Source: Bacteroidota bacterium (GTDB taxonomy: Bacteria > Bacteroidota > Bacteroidia > B-17B0 > Aurantibacillaceae). Taken from it: a stretch of DNA of 64,000 bases. Location of the stretch: assembly GCA_025362395.1 (NCBI GenBank), contig JANYGK010000028.1, positions 1 to 64,000 on the forward strand. Direction: 5' to 3'. A model generated the notes under the pieces. That model was given only the letters and a program-made list of their open reading frames with translations, searched no databases and had not been told where the DNA came from. Positions 24,648 through 34,418 of the stretch are shown here, one piece after another (the first letter of the stretch is position 1; the number at the start of each line of letters is the position of its first letter). The position numbers and the translations under genes were made by a program.

Positions 24648-25040
24648 ATGGAAGCTATCAGTAAAGAGGTTGCAATTATAGAAGTTGAAAAGTGGCTAGA
24701 CTTTAAAAAAGTGAAACCTAAAAAAAGAGAGGCATATAAAGACGCCATCGAAAGCATAGCTGATGCAATGTGTGAGGGGTCTCTAGTGCTGAATGAAGAT
24801 TTTAGCCTAACACAAACTTTAGATTTTCCGATCGGAGCAGAAAAGCAATTTAAGTCCTTAGACTTTAAGCCTCGCGTTGATGTATCAACTATACAAACTC
24901 AAATGAATGGAGTGACGGGCGCAGATGCTAGAATTTTAGGGACTATTGCGGCCTTAACCGATAAGGCAAAGGGTATAATTTCAAAAATGGATACAGAAGA
25001 TTATTCGGTAGCAAGTTCAGTAGCGATTTTTTTTCTATAA
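24648..25040 (+). CDS. Tail assembly chaperone, short (zero-frame) form
   Basis: 130 residues, starting 1 bp after the tube gene. It is a small acidic helical protein (EKWLDFKKVKPKKREAYKDAI; LGTIAALTDKAKGIISKMD). The position between tube and tape measure identifies it as the chaperone that coats the tape measure during tail assembly. The last sense codons are ATT TTT TTT CTA, and the frame closes at TAA 25038-25040. A -1 slip there produces the longer form. Confidence 0.8.
   Translation: MEAISKEVAIIEVEKWLDFKKVKPKKREAYKDAIESIADAMCEGSLVLNEDFSLTQTLDFPIGAEKQFKSLDFKPRVDVSTIQTQMNGVTGADARILGTIAALTDKAKGIISKMDTEDYSVASSVAIFFL
25028..25034 (+). promoter_or_regulatory. Programmed -1 frameshift slippery site
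   Basis: T TTT TTT (25028-25034) in the zero frame ATT TTT TTT CTA TAA is a perfect X-XXY-YYZ heptamer, one codon before the stop. No strong downstream stem is obvious. Confidence 0.8.
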
Positions 25041-25207
25041 ATGAAGACGGGTTAGATGTAATGATTAAGCAAATCGTTCTTGAATTGAAATGGCTACCTA
25101 AAGATATTGGTAGCCTTTTTGTTGATGAGATAGACTATTTGGGCATCGAATACTGGTACAATGAAGTTTACAAAATGCTAAAAAAAGTAATGCCTAAGGA
25201 TAAATAA
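25034..25207 (+). CDS. Tail assembly chaperone, -1 frame extension (GT-type)
   Basis: A 57-residue extension reached from the zero frame by slipping at 25028-25034: SINEDGLDVMIKQIVLELKW continues to MLKKVMPKDK. The fusion would have 186 residues (129 zero-frame plus 57). There is no ATG at the beginning of this frame; the only candidate start, ATG 25061, would make a shorter fragment. The tryptophan- and tyrosine-rich pattern (WLPKDIGSLF, IEYWYNEVYKM) fits the T domain that binds the tape measure. The tape-measure gene starts 3 bp later. Confidence 0.75.
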   Translation, partial: SINEDGLDVMIKQIVLELKWLPKDIGSLFVDEIDYLGIEYWYNEVYKMLKKVMPKDK

Positions 25208-25209
25208 CA

Positions 25210-27237
25210 ATGGCTTCGTTTACAATACCATCCATATACACTGCAGTCGATAGAACATCTTCTGTACTGTCTACTATAGGTAGAGCAAATGCATCATTAG
25301 CAAACAGGATAGATACTGTTACGTCCCGTAGTGAACGATTATTTAGACGGGTTACTCCTGGGTTAAGTGATATAAGCAAACAGTTTTTAAATGTAGCAAG
25401 CACTGCCGCTATTGCCGGTGCGGCCATATCATTAGGTAAATTCTCTATAGGATCGATTATTGAAAACGAAAAAGCAGTGGCTTCTTTCAGGACTATTGTT
25501 TCTGATTTAAATGATACAGATTTTTCAAAGTATGAAACCGCTATTAATCAAGTGGCTCGAAAATCAAAAGTCAGCTCCATTGATGTTGCTCAATCATTTG
25601 AAAAAATTGCCGGGCTTAATGCAAAATTTGCTGAAACAGCACAAGGTATATCCGCCGTTACTAATGCAACCATTACATTAAGCAGGGCTAGCAGGGACGA
25701 CTTAGGTAAAAGCGCAGAAAATTTAGTGGGCATTATGAACCAGTTTTCATTAGGCGCAACACAGGCAAATAGAGTCATTAATGTATTGGCCGCAGGACAG
25801 GCTGTTGGCGCTTCAAGCATTACACAAACAGCCGAATCATTTACAATGTTTGGTTCTGTTGCGTCAGGTGCAAACGTAACGCTAGAGCAATCAGTTGCAT
25901 TAATTGAAACACTTGGCAAATACTCTTTATTCGGAAGCGAAGCTGGTACGCAATTAAAAGGTACGCTGACCCATTTACAAAAAGCGGGTTTAGGTTATGC
26001 TTCTGGGCAATTCAAAATAAATGACGCATTAGAACAGGCAAAAAAGAAGTTGGATACTTTAAAAACTGCAAAAGAAAAAGATGCCTACATAACAAAAACA
26101 TTTGGCTTAATTAACCTTGGTGCAGGGCGCATTTTATTAAACAACATTGATACATTTAAAGATTTCACAAAAGGCGTTACGGGTACATCTGAAGCGCAAA
26201 AAGCAGCGGCAATAAACTCAGCTACGCTTGGGGCTAAAATCGACAAATTGAAGGCCTCGTGGATTAATATGCTAACAGGTAGCGATAAAGCATCTGCGGG
26301 CTTAAAAAAAGCTAAAAGTATTATTGACTATTTAATCAATAATATGGATGAAATAGTTTCTGTTGGCATTTCTGTTATTAAGTTTTTCGCAATATGGAAA
26401 GCAACAATTTTAGTAGGAAGGGTTGCGCTGGGAGCATATAATATTGTGTTAGGAATTAGTTCCGCGTTGCAGGCAACAGCTTCGGTAGCGGTAGGAGGAA
26501 GTACAATAGCAATGGCGGCTTACGAATCAACATTGTGGTTAGCTGAAGCAGCGCAGTTGGCATTTAATGTAGCCGCATCGGCAAATCCTTTAGGTTTATT
26601 AATTATAGGGATTGCCGGAGTTTCAAAATTTTTATATGATTTATACAATAATTGGAATACGGTAACTACTCTATTTACGACTGGTATGGCCGGAATTAAA
26701 AGAAGTTTTGTTGGCACTTGGTTGACAATTGAGGATTCTTTTATGGGAATGGCTGATAGGATTACTTTAAGCTGGAAGGCATTGCAGATGTCTTTAGGAA
26801 TTATTTCAGCCAAAGAATTTAAGACTTCATCAGATAAAATTGAAATAGAGCAAGCAAAGAGAGATAAAGCAATTAAAAATAACACATTATATAACGCAGC
26901 TTCAGATAAAAAAGAGGGTAGGCAAATAATGGGGGCTTTTATTGGTGATGCTAAAAAAAATGAAAGGCAGAATTTCAAGAATACCAATTTCGCTATTGCT
27001 GAGAAGTTCATAAACCAAACCGAATCAACAACTCCAACAAGTGATGCTCCAACCTCGGCAAAACAATTGATAAATCCAAAAGAGGCCCAGGCGAATGCTA
27101 CAGCTAATCAGTTAGCAAATAACCAACCTGCTATTAACCTAATAGTTAATAATGCGTTACCGGGAACTACGGTAACGGGAGGAAGTAAAGGCGTCAAATC
27201 AAGCATTGTCCCATCCACAACTTCAACTCAACAATAA
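25210..27237 (+). CDS. Tail tape-measure protein (TP901 type)
   Basis: 675 residues; its length sets tail length. The TP901 core covers about residues 85-300 (VSSIDVAQSFEKIAGLNAKF, SAENLVGIMNQFSLGATQAN, TQTAESFTMFGSVASGANVT, GKYSLFGSEAGTQLKGTLTH). Hydrophobic segments that could cross a membrane on DNA injection lie at about 380-480 (VGISVIKFFAIWKATILVGR, SANPLGLLIIGIAGVSKFLY). A Thr/Ala/Gln-rich tail ends the protein. The stop overlaps the next ATG (TAATG). Confidence 0.93.
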   Translation: MASFTIPSIYTAVDRTSSVLSTIGRANASLANRIDTVTSRSERLFRRVTPGLSDISKQFLNVASTAAIAGAAISLGKFSIGSIIENEKAVASFRTIVSDLNDTDFSKYETAINQVARKSKVSSIDVAQSFEKIAGLNAKFAETAQGISAVTNATITLSRASRDDLGKSAENLVGIMNQFSLGATQANRVINVLAAGQAVGASSITQTAESFTMFGSVASGANVTLEQSVALIETLGKYSLFGSEAGTQLKGTLTHLQKAGLGYASGQFKINDALEQAKKKLDTLKTAKEKDAYITKTFGLINLGAGRILLNNIDTFKDFTKGVTGTSEAQKAAAINSATLGAKIDKLKASWINMLTGSDKASAGLKKAKSIIDYLINNMDEIVSVGISVIKFFAIWKATILVGRVALGAYNIVLGISSALQATASVAVGGSTIAMAAYESTLWLAEAAQLAFNVAASANPLGLLIIGIAGVSKFLYDLYNNWNTVTTLFTTGMAGIKRSFVGTWLTIEDSFMGMADRITLSWKALQMSLGIISAKEFKTSSDKIEIEQAKRDKAIKNNTLYNAASDKKEGRQIMGAFIGDAKKNERQNFKNTNFAIAEKFINQTESTTPTSDAPTSAKQLINPKEAQANATANQLANNQPAINLIVNNALPGTTVTGGSKGVKSSIVPSTTSTQQ

Positions 27238-27728
27238 TGCAAACATTTGATTTAGCAATTATAGAAACATTGAATGGAGGCGACTTTCAATTACAAGGAA
27301 ACGACTTGGCGGTTGTGAATAGTATTGAAAACATGATTTACTTAGCGCTGTTTGGAGGCAACATTGAAGAATCCACACAACAATCATTCATTCAAGCTCA
27401 ATCTTTTGATTACTGGGGAAATTCATTTTTAACGCCTGATCAACAATTTAATTCTGATACAGAGAGAACATTAAATTCTACGCCTCTAACTACATCAGGA
27501 AGAGTGATTATCGAAAACGCCATTAAAAAAGATCTTGATTTTTTTAAAGTTTTTGGAGCGACTGTAACGGTTTCGGTTTCAATTATTGCCACTGATAAAT
27601 TAAGTGTAAATATAAAAGTAATGTTTCCGAATCAACAAGCTAGTATGACTATTATCAATTTCAGAAAAGCGGCATCTGCAGATGGCGATTTCTTTATATT
27701 GGATTTTAACGACGATTTTTTCTTATGA
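27237..27728 (+). CDS. Baseplate wedge protein, Mu gp46/gp25-like
   Basis: 163 residues. The start QTFDLAIIETLNGGDFQLQG and NDLAVVNSIENMIYLALFGG resembles the gp25/gp46 family, which seeds sheath assembly on the baseplate. It precedes the baseplate J gene with a 4-bp ATGA overlap, the standard gene pair. Confidence 0.8.
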   Translation: MQTFDLAIIETLNGGDFQLQGNDLAVVNSIENMIYLALFGGNIEESTQQSFIQAQSFDYWGNSFLTPDQQFNSDTERTLNSTPLTTSGRVIIENAIKKDLDFFKVFGATVTVSVSIIATDKLSVNIKVMFPNQQASMTIINFRKAASADGDFFILDFNDDFFL

Positions 27729-28900
27729 TAAATATACCTACAATTAATCAATTATATACCTCTATAGTTTCTGATCTAGAGGCGCAGTACGGCGTTACAA
27801 TTTCATTGGTTGGAAAAGTAGCGTTAAGGGCGGAAGCGCTGGTTCAGGCCGGTAAATTAAAACTTTATTATTTGGCTATTGGCTTACTTCAAAAAAATAT
27901 TTTTGTTGATACGGCAGATAGCGAAAGCATTGGGGGTACATTGGAAAGATTTGGCCGCGTTAAGTTGGGAAGAAATCCTTACCCCGCTGTTTCCGGAAAA
28001 TATACGATACAAGTTACAGGCACAGTTGGCGGAATAATCAAAGCAAGTACAACTTTTAAAAGTGATGATACGTCTTTAAGCCCCGGATTTCTATTTGTTT
28101 TAGATAACGATTATACATTAGTTTCAGCTATTGACAGCATAACGCTTAGAGCACTAACCGCCGGAGAAGAAAGTAAAATAAATATTAACAATACTTTAAC
28201 GGCGACCGCACCAATTGCATTAGTAAATAGTTCTGTTTTAGTTACAGCTATATCCGTTTCGCCTCTGGCGGCAGAAGATTTAGAAGCTTACAGGCTTGCC
28301 ATCATAAACTCTTATAGGTTAGAGCCTAAAGGAGGCGCGGCAACAGACTATAGATTGTGGTCTCAGGATGTGCAAGGGGTAAGATATGTGTATCCGTATG
28401 CTAAGAGTAATGCGCCATGCGAGATAAATTTATTTGTAGAGGCGACTGTATTAGATTCAATAGACGGAAAGGGTACACCAACCGCTCAGTTATTATTAGA
28501 TGTTGAACACGCCGTAGAGTTCGATCCAAATTTAAATTTACCCACTTTGGAAAGAGGCAGAAGGCCATTGCAGGTTGTTGTCAATTATTTACCCGTTACC
28601 ATTTTAAACGTAGATATAAATATAACTTCCTTCACTGGTATTACTGTTGCTCAAAAAGCATTACTATTAACGGCGATAACCAATACCGTTAATGCTATCA
28701 GGCCTTTTGTAGATGCCGCAGATGTATTAGTTAACAAGAATGATATTATTGATAGCAATAAAATAGTAGCAACAATTATATCTCAAATTCCAGGCTCTGT
28801 ATTTGGCGCAGTTACAATTAAAATTAACTCAGTTACAACTCCAAATTATCAATTTGCTTTAGGAAATATTGCTTACTTAAATTCCGTCACATATATTTAA
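27725..28900 (+). CDS. Baseplate J-like protein (Mu gp47-like)
   Basis: 391 residues, a normal length. The conserved centre is AEDLEAYRLAIINSYRLEPKGG, then DYRLWSQDVQGVRYVYPYAK (about residues 182-222). The C-terminal region has RRPLQVVVNYLPVTILNVDINIT and QIPGSVFGAVTIKIN. It joins the wedge of the contractile baseplate. It overlaps the next gene by 1 bp (TAATG). Confidence 0.92.
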   Translation: MINIPTINQLYTSIVSDLEAQYGVTISLVGKVALRAEALVQAGKLKLYYLAIGLLQKNIFVDTADSESIGGTLERFGRVKLGRNPYPAVSGKYTIQVTGTVGGIIKASTTFKSDDTSLSPGFLFVLDNDYTLVSAIDSITLRALTAGEESKININNTLTATAPIALVNSSVLVTAISVSPLAAEDLEAYRLAIINSYRLEPKGGAATDYRLWSQDVQGVRYVYPYAKSNAPCEINLFVEATVLDSIDGKGTPTAQLLLDVEHAVEFDPNLNLPTLERGRRPLQVVVNYLPVTILNVDINITSFTGITVAQKALLLTAITNTVNAIRPFVDAADVLVNKNDIIDSNKIVATIISQIPGSVFGAVTIKINSVTTPNYQFALGNIAYLNSVTYI

Positions 28901-29607
28901 TGAGTTTTTACGACAAAATAGTTAGTTTATCAAAGCAGTTCTACCCTAGCGGAAGGGCTTTTAAAATGCCAAGTCAAGGAACTTTAGAAAACCTTCATCT
29001 TGCATTAGCTGAAAGCGAAAACCAAGCATATTCAGATGCAGTTTCTATTTTAGATAGTATACTTCCCGATAATGCAAATTTCACAACGGATGATTGTACG
29101 GATTGGGAAAGACGACTAGGTTTAATAACAAACCCCTTAACCACAACATCAGCAAGGAAAGCGGCGATAATTCAAAAACTGAATCAACCCGGATTAAACC
29201 CTGCGAAAGGACATTATTTGTATCTGCAAGAGCAATTGCAATTAGCGGGGTTTAATGTTTATGTATACGAAAATAAGTTTCCTGTTTACGGTGGCGGATA
29301 CACTACCAGAACACCCTTTGCTGTGAGTGGAGTTAACCAAACCACAACGCTCCAACATGGCAATTTTAATCACGGGTTATTTTCTCACGGATTAGCCTTT
29401 ACAAATAAAATAGCAAATTACATCAATGATTCAAAAGATTTGTATTTTGGATTAGGAGGAACGTATAAATGCACTTTTTTTATAGGCGGCTCCCCTTTGG
29501 GGTCATTTGCGAATATACCGACCTCAAGGCATGATGAATTTAGGCAACTCGTTTTAAAAACAAAACAAATACAAGACATAGCTTTAACTTTTATAAATTA
29601 TATATAA
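28900..29607 (+). CDS. Baseplate protein, Mu gp48 (DUF2313)-like
   Basis: 235 residues. LSKQFYPSGRAFKMPSQGTL near the start and FTTDDCTDWERRLGLITNPL (about residues 65-84) match the gp48/DUF2313 family, which connects wedge and fibre. The C-terminal half carries a glycine-rich beta part and FYDKIV start. It overlaps the fibre gene by 1 bp. Confidence 0.85.
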   Translation: MSFYDKIVSLSKQFYPSGRAFKMPSQGTLENLHLALAESENQAYSDAVSILDSILPDNANFTTDDCTDWERRLGLITNPLTTTSARKAAIIQKLNQPGLNPAKGHYLYLQEQLQLAGFNVYVYENKFPVYGGGYTTRTPFAVSGVNQTTTLQHGNFNHGLFSHGLAFTNKIANYINDSKDLYFGLGGTYKCTFFIGGSPLGSFANIPTSRHDEFRQLVLKTKQIQDIALTFINYI

Positions 29608-30524
29608 TGTCAATAGGATCAGATAATTACCCTAACGGGGCCGCAATCACAACAGATTACCCGCACGGCGGCATTAAAGATGATACAGGAGTAGGTGATG
29701 GAACTCCGGTTAACAAATTAGTATACGATGATATACATCAGACATTTAGAAAAATTCTTTTACTTTCAGCAATTACCCCCAATGGATTACCGGATAACGT
29801 CACAAATGGTTATCAATATAATAATGCAATGGACGCGTTGTATAAAAAATTCACCGGCGTTAAATACGTAACCGGGGTTGCTTCAGTTACATTAACATCC
29901 GCGGATTACGGAAAGCTAGTTGTAGTAGATTCAAGTGCCGGGCAGGTAGATGTTATATTGCCGGCCTCTGTTAATTTAAGGGATGGAGATGCATTTACTG
30001 TATTTAATAATGACATTAATTTAGTTTTGGTTAGGCGCACAGTCCCAAATGGTTTTGGAATAAATCAAAATTATTCAACCGGAATATCACCGTTAATTAT
30101 TCAACTTCCTTCTGTTTATGATTTTGGGGAATTTGTTTTAAGTAAAGGATCTGGAACAGCGGGTACTTGGTACGCGGCAAATTTAAGAGCATCAACCGCT
30201 CCATTATGGGTTTCGCCTCCTACACTTCTTAACTCATGGACTAACTCAGCATCTCCCTTTAAGTATTATGTTTCACCTAATGGACATGTAAGTTTTGAAG
30301 GCCTTGTAGTAAATTCGTCAAGCGGTTCAACTGTTTTTTTTACATTGCCCTTTGCGCCGAGTTATCAAAGAAATATACCGGTGCTTGTGAATGACGGAAC
30401 TATAACACTGAAAATGGCGCAACTAACAATAGACACATCAGGAAATTGCTCTATAACAAAAGGCGCAACCGCTACGGCAAACAATGGGATAGTTTTAGAC
30501 GGAGTAAGTTTTTGGTTATCATAA
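29607..30524 (+). CDS. Tail fibre or collar-type protein
   Basis: 305 residues. The N-terminal part (NYPNGAAITTDYPHGGIKDD, TFRKILLLSAITPNGLPDNV) should attach to the baseplate. The middle has a jelly-roll-like repeat, and the C-terminus (SPNGHVSFEGLVVNSSSGST, FAPSYQRNIPVLVNDG) is like receptor-binding fibre tips. It directly follows the gp48-like gene, as fibre genes do in Mu and P2. The receptor is unknown. Confidence 0.75.
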   Translation: MSIGSDNYPNGAAITTDYPHGGIKDDTGVGDGTPVNKLVYDDIHQTFRKILLLSAITPNGLPDNVTNGYQYNNAMDALYKKFTGVKYVTGVASVTLTSADYGKLVVVDSSAGQVDVILPASVNLRDGDAFTVFNNDINLVLVRRTVPNGFGINQNYSTGISPLIIQLPSVYDFGEFVLSKGSGTAGTWYAANLRASTAPLWVSPPTLLNSWTNSASPFKYYVSPNGHVSFEGLVVNSSSGSTVFFTLPFAPSYQRNIPVLVNDGTITLKMAQLTIDTSGNCSITKGATATANNGIVLDGVSFWLS

Positions 30525-30525
30525 C

Positions 30526-31263
30526 ATGCAGCTTAATATAAATAGTAGTGCTGTAGTGGCACACACAAACAGATTAGAACGACTGAGAATATCAGTCCTG
30601 CCGAACGCTATTCGCAACACTTTGAATAATGCCGCCTATGATGTAAAAACAAATACGATGCCTGAAAGCGCAAAAAATAATTTTGTAAACAGGTCGCCTA
30701 ACTTTTTTAAAGTAACAAGTAAGTTTGATAAAGCAACAGGAAATAATATAAATTCAATGAGATCTACCGTTGGGTTTATTACAGGAAAAGTAAAAAATGA
30801 TTTTTCTGTTAAGGATTTGGAGCAACAAGAAAATAGCGGCACTATAAAAAAACGCTCTTTTATCCCTTTAAAATCTGCCCGTACGGGAAATAGCAATAAT
30901 AGACTTATACGGTCAAACGCAAGGCTTTCAGGTATAGACAATATTGTTAATGCGAGAAATCAAAAGGGTAACACTAAAGCTGCCCGCTTTGTTAATGCTA
31001 TCTTAAAGGCAGGAGATGGTGGTTTTGTTTTGGGAAGCAACAATAATGGTGAAAATATTTTATGGAAGGTTAACTCTATAAAATCGAATTTAAAAAGTAA
31101 AAGATTTAAGCCTAGGTTAACGCCGTTATATGATTATTCACCAAAAAGATCCGTACATGTAAAGGCTACAAATTTTATGAAAGATGCATCATTAAAAACG
31201 GGCGAAAAATTGGAGCAAATGTTTAATAAAGAAGTTGAACGACAAATAGCAAAATTAAAATGA
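30526..31263 (+). CDS. Phage structural protein, possibly tail-completion or baseplate
   Basis: 245 residues, very basic. The N-terminal part (AIRNTLNNAAYDVKTNTMPE) and NFFKVTSKFDKATGNNINSM resemble HK97-gp10/virion-morphogenesis proteins but without a decisive motif. It overlaps the circularisation-like gene by 4 bp, so it is part of the tail operon. In Mu no gene of this type is found here. Confidence 0.5.
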   Translation: MQLNINSSAVVAHTNRLERLRISVLPNAIRNTLNNAAYDVKTNTMPESAKNNFVNRSPNFFKVTSKFDKATGNNINSMRSTVGFITGKVKNDFSVKDLEQQENSGTIKKRSFIPLKSARTGNSNNRLIRSNARLSGIDNIVNARNQKGNTKAARFVNAILKAGDGGFVLGSNNNGENILWKVNSIKSNLKSKRFKPRLTPLYDYSPKRSVHVKATNFMKDASLKTGEKLEQMFNKEVERQIAKLK

Positions 31264-32480
31264 GTTGGTTAGATAAATTATCAAATGATTTAATTATTAC
31301 TACCGGGGATTCAAAGCAATATAAACCCTTATGGAAAAATCCTTCAAAATCAACAGGCTATAACCATGCTGAATTTACATTTCCTAATTTGACAGGTTCT
31401 TTAGTTAAAAGAGGAACGCCAATTGGAAGAAGATTTCCTCTTGAATTGTATTTTGATGGCACTGATCATTTAGATAAATCTTCTGAGTTTGAAAAATCCG
31501 CTAGTGATAAACGCGCCTGGAGAATAGAACACCCATATTATGGATTGTTATTTGTTCAGCCTACTGAAATTAATTTTGATAATATAGGTGATAATGTCAC
31601 AAAAATAACCACTGTAGTAATTGAAACAATAACAGAAGATAAGCCTTCCGTAAAAACTGACCCAATAGATTCAATTAAATTAACCAAAGTTCAATTAGAT
31701 GGAGTAGCTGAGCAAAATATAACTGCCACCATTCAACCTACAAACATTAATACATTAACGGATGTAAATAAAAAAGCCTTTAACCTGTCAGTCCCTATTA
31801 TTAAACTACCTACGGAAGCAGAAGGTTTTTATAACACATTTAATCAAGCTCAATCTGCTATAAATACAGCTACAGCAACACCAATATTGGCTATGCGAGC
31901 CGTTATAGCCGCACTATCATATCCTGCAAATTTTCAAGTTAGTGTTCAAACAAGGATCAATACTTTAAAGAGCACATTTGATAATTTACGAGCGACGGTA
32001 GCCGGCATACCAAATGTGGCGGGTAAGCAAATTTATCAAGTCCAAGGCGCAGCGATTCTAAGCGCTATGTGTATAGGGGCCTCTACTCCTGTAGATAAAG
32101 ATTACACAAACAGTAAAAGTGTTTTAGGTATTACAAGTATTCTTTCCAGTAGTTACAATCAGTACTTAACAGACCTAGATTCAATTCAATCGCTAAATGG
32201 CGGAAATATAACAAGTTTTATTCCTTCGCCCGATACAATCAACTTATTAGACGGCTTATTGAATTTTACAATAGCAAATCTTTATAATATTGCTTTAAGT
32301 TCACGAACAGAACGCTCAATAATTACTGAAAAAGACACCAATATAATTTTATTAACACAGCGTTTTTATGGATTAGATCCAAATGATGATAATATAAATG
32401 AATTAATCTCGAATAACAATTGGAGTTTAAGCCAAGTGTTGCAAATTAAAAAAAATACAAAAGTTGTTTATTATATATAA
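31260..32480 (+). CDS. DNA circularisation protein N-like (Mu gp43) baseplate component
   Basis: 406 residues. The N-terminal domain (YKPLWKNPSKSTGYNHAEFT, KRGTPIGRRFPLELYFDG, DHLDKSSEFEKSASDKRAW) resembles the Mu N / 'DNA circulation' N-terminal domain, a LysM-bearing baseplate hub-joining protein. The remainder is helical. The next gene is the gpP-like hub, which is the Mu order (43-44-45). Confidence 0.75.
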   Translation: MSWLDKLSNDLIITTGDSKQYKPLWKNPSKSTGYNHAEFTFPNLTGSLVKRGTPIGRRFPLELYFDGTDHLDKSSEFEKSASDKRAWRIEHPYYGLLFVQPTEINFDNIGDNVTKITTVVIETITEDKPSVKTDPIDSIKLTKVQLDGVAEQNITATIQPTNINTLTDVNKKAFNLSVPIIKLPTEAEGFYNTFNQAQSAINTATATPILAMRAVIAALSYPANFQVSVQTRINTLKSTFDNLRATVAGIPNVAGKQIYQVQGAAILSAMCIGASTPVDKDYTNSKSVLGITSILSSSYNQYLTDLDSIQSLNGGNITSFIPSPDTINLLDGLLNFTIANLYNIALSSRTERSIITEKDTNIILLTQRFYGLDPNDDNINELISNNNWSLSQVLQIKKNTKVVYYI

Positions 32481-33577
32481 TGAATTTAAAAATTAATCAT
32501 AGGATTGGCGACGGCATTGTTGATGTAACTTACTTCAATGATTTTGAAATTGACTTAAAATTTGATTCAGTGGCCTCTACGTTCTCATTCCAAGCATTGT
32601 TTGATCCGTATAACCGTTCTCATGCTGAATTATTTTGTGTAAGTCATTTTCACGAGGCCACGCTTGAGCATGAAGGGGAAACGCTTATTAGCGGTTTTTT
32701 ATTAGGAGAAGAATTTAAGTCAAGTGCAGTAGAAGAATTAACACACTTTGCGGGATATTCAAAGCCTGGCGTTTTTGAAGATTGTGAAATTCCTCCGACA
32801 TTATATCCGCTTCAAAGTGACGGATTGTCTTTAGCTGAAATTGCAAGGAAAATAGCAGCGCCTTTTCATTTAAATGTCATTATTGATCCGTTAGTTTCTA
32901 ATGCAATGAATAAACCTATTGATAAAAGTACAGCATCGGAATCTCAAAACATAAAATCTTATTTAACTGAAATCGCTACACAGCGTAATATTATCATGAC
33001 GCACGATGAATTAGGAAATTTGGTTTTTACGAAAGCAAAAACCAACTTAAAGCCTATTTGCCATTTTGAGGATGGACTTACCGGAACGTCATTTAGGATG
33101 TCTTTTTCAGGACAAGGAATACATAGCCATATAACGGTTATGAAGCAAGCAAGTGAAGATGGAGGTAACGCGGGGGAGTACACTATTCAAAACCCCTATT
33201 GTCCGGTAAGATATGTTTACAGGCCAAAAGTTGTTACGCAGAGCAGTGGGACAGATATTACAACGGAAGAGTTTGCAAAACAACAACTAGCTGCTGAGTT
33301 GAAAAATATAAAATTTATTATTAATACTGATCGTTGGAAGATTGATGGTAAAATAATAAGGCCAAACAACATTATAACTATCTTTGCCCCTAAGATTTAT
33401 GTATATAAAAAAATTGAATTATTTATAGAGAGTGTTAAACTAAAAGGAAATTCAACAGAAACAACCGCTGAATTAACGTGTGTTTTGCCGTGCGTGTATG
33501 ATGGGTCAGCCGTTAAAAATGTTTTTGTCGATGCTCATGATAATTTCCCGCGCTTTAAATATCCAAAACAAAACTGA
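32480..33577 (+). CDS. Baseplate hub protein (Mu gpP/gp44-like)
   Basis: 365 residues, forming the central hub ring beneath the tube. The first domain (DFEIDLKFDSVASTFSFQAL, FHEATLEHEGETLISGFLLG) has the hub beta-barrel pattern, and GYSKPGVFEDCEIPPTLYPL followed by IARKIAAPFHLNVII (about residues 96-138) is the gpD/gp44 signature. It overlaps its neighbours by 1 bp on each side. Confidence 0.85.
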   Translation: MNLKINHRIGDGIVDVTYFNDFEIDLKFDSVASTFSFQALFDPYNRSHAELFCVSHFHEATLEHEGETLISGFLLGEEFKSSAVEELTHFAGYSKPGVFEDCEIPPTLYPLQSDGLSLAEIARKIAAPFHLNVIIDPLVSNAMNKPIDKSTASESQNIKSYLTEIATQRNIIMTHDELGNLVFTKAKTNLKPICHFEDGLTGTSFRMSFSGQGIHSHITVMKQASEDGGNAGEYTIQNPYCPVRYVYRPKVVTQSSGTDITTEEFAKQQLAAELKNIKFIINTDRWKIDGKIIRPNNIITIFAPKIYVYKKIELFIESVKLKGNSTETTAELTCVLPCVYDGSAVKNVFVDAHDNFPRFKYPKQN

Positions 33578-34107
33578 TGAATTATTTCGTTAAAACTATA
33601 TCCGCATCCGTTGACAGCATGAGCAGGCGTGTCATTAAGTTTTTACGCTTTGGAAAGTCGGATGTTCAAACCGGAATTGAAGCATTAGCGTATGGACTTG
33701 ATAGCAATCCTATAAAAGATATGGTTGCCGTTTATGCTGAAACTTCCGAGAAAGGAAAAGTGGCAATTGTTGGCTACCTTAATAAAAATCAAAAAGCACA
33801 ACCCGGAGAATTTAGGACGTTTTGCACAGATAGCCAAGGAGTAGAAAAGTTTTATACTTGGATGAAATCAGACGGTACAATAGAAATAGGGGGTAATGTT
33901 AATTTTGCTGTGAAATATAACGAATTAGTAATTGAGTTTAATAAAATTAAAACAGATTTCAATAGCTTAGTGAGTATATTTAACGCGCATACACATATAC
34001 TTGCTTTATCATCAGGCACTGGCACGGCAGCGCCTTCAATAACTCAGGGCACTGTAAATACAAGTGATATTACACAAACAAAAAATTCTAAAATAAAAAC
34101 AATATGA
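33577..34107 (+). CDS. Baseplate spike (Mu gp45/gpV-like)
   Basis: 176 residues. The OB-like N-terminal part (FGKSDVQTGIEALAYGLDSN, PGEFRTFCTDSQGVEKFYTW) is followed by a coiled or triple-beta segment (EFNKIKTDFNSLVSIF). A terminal HxH motif, NAHTHILALSSGTG (about residues 137-150), matches the apical iron-binding HxH of membrane-piercing spikes such as P2 gpV. It is followed by the W-like gene in a 4-bp overlap. Confidence 0.85.
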   Translation: MNYFVKTISASVDSMSRRVIKFLRFGKSDVQTGIEALAYGLDSNPIKDMVAVYAETSEKGKVAIVGYLNKNQKAQPGEFRTFCTDSQGVEKFYTWMKSDGTIEIGGNVNFAVKYNELVIEFNKIKTDFNSLVSIFNAHTHILALSSGTGTAAPSITQGTVNTSDITQTKNSKIKTI

Positions 34108-34418
34108 TTCGATATTTAAGTATAGATGCAAATCTTCAAAGTTGCGAAGACATAAAGTCCAAAATTGTTAAGATAGACGCAATTATATCTGCGCTAATGG
34201 ATACTGCTTTAAAGGTTGTACTAGCCGGAGATACCGTAGAATATACTTTAGATACAGGGCAAACAAAGATTTCAAAAGTACTTTCAACGCCTGATAGTGT
34301 AATGAAAGCCATTAAGGATTTTGAAACATTGCGTGTTATGTATTTAAATAAAATTTCATCAAGAGTTGTAAGAATAGTTGACAGTAAAAATATTTTAAAT
34401 GGATTTTATGGCAGATAA
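34104..34418 (+). CDS. gpW-like head-tail joining protein (tentative)
   Basis: 104 residues. A short beta pair (DTVEYTLDTGQTKISKVL) and helices on either side (VMKAIKDFETLRVMYLNKIS) fit the gpW fold. It sits directly upstream of the portal gene, where W lies in lambda. The overlap with the portal frame is 20 bp if the first ATG is used, or 11 bp from the ATG at 34408. Confidence 0.55.
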   Translation: MIRYLSIDANLQSCEDIKSKIVKIDAIISALMDTALKVVLAGDTVEYTLDTGQTKISKVLSTPDSVMKAIKDFETLRVMYLNKISSRVVRIVDSKNILNGFYGR

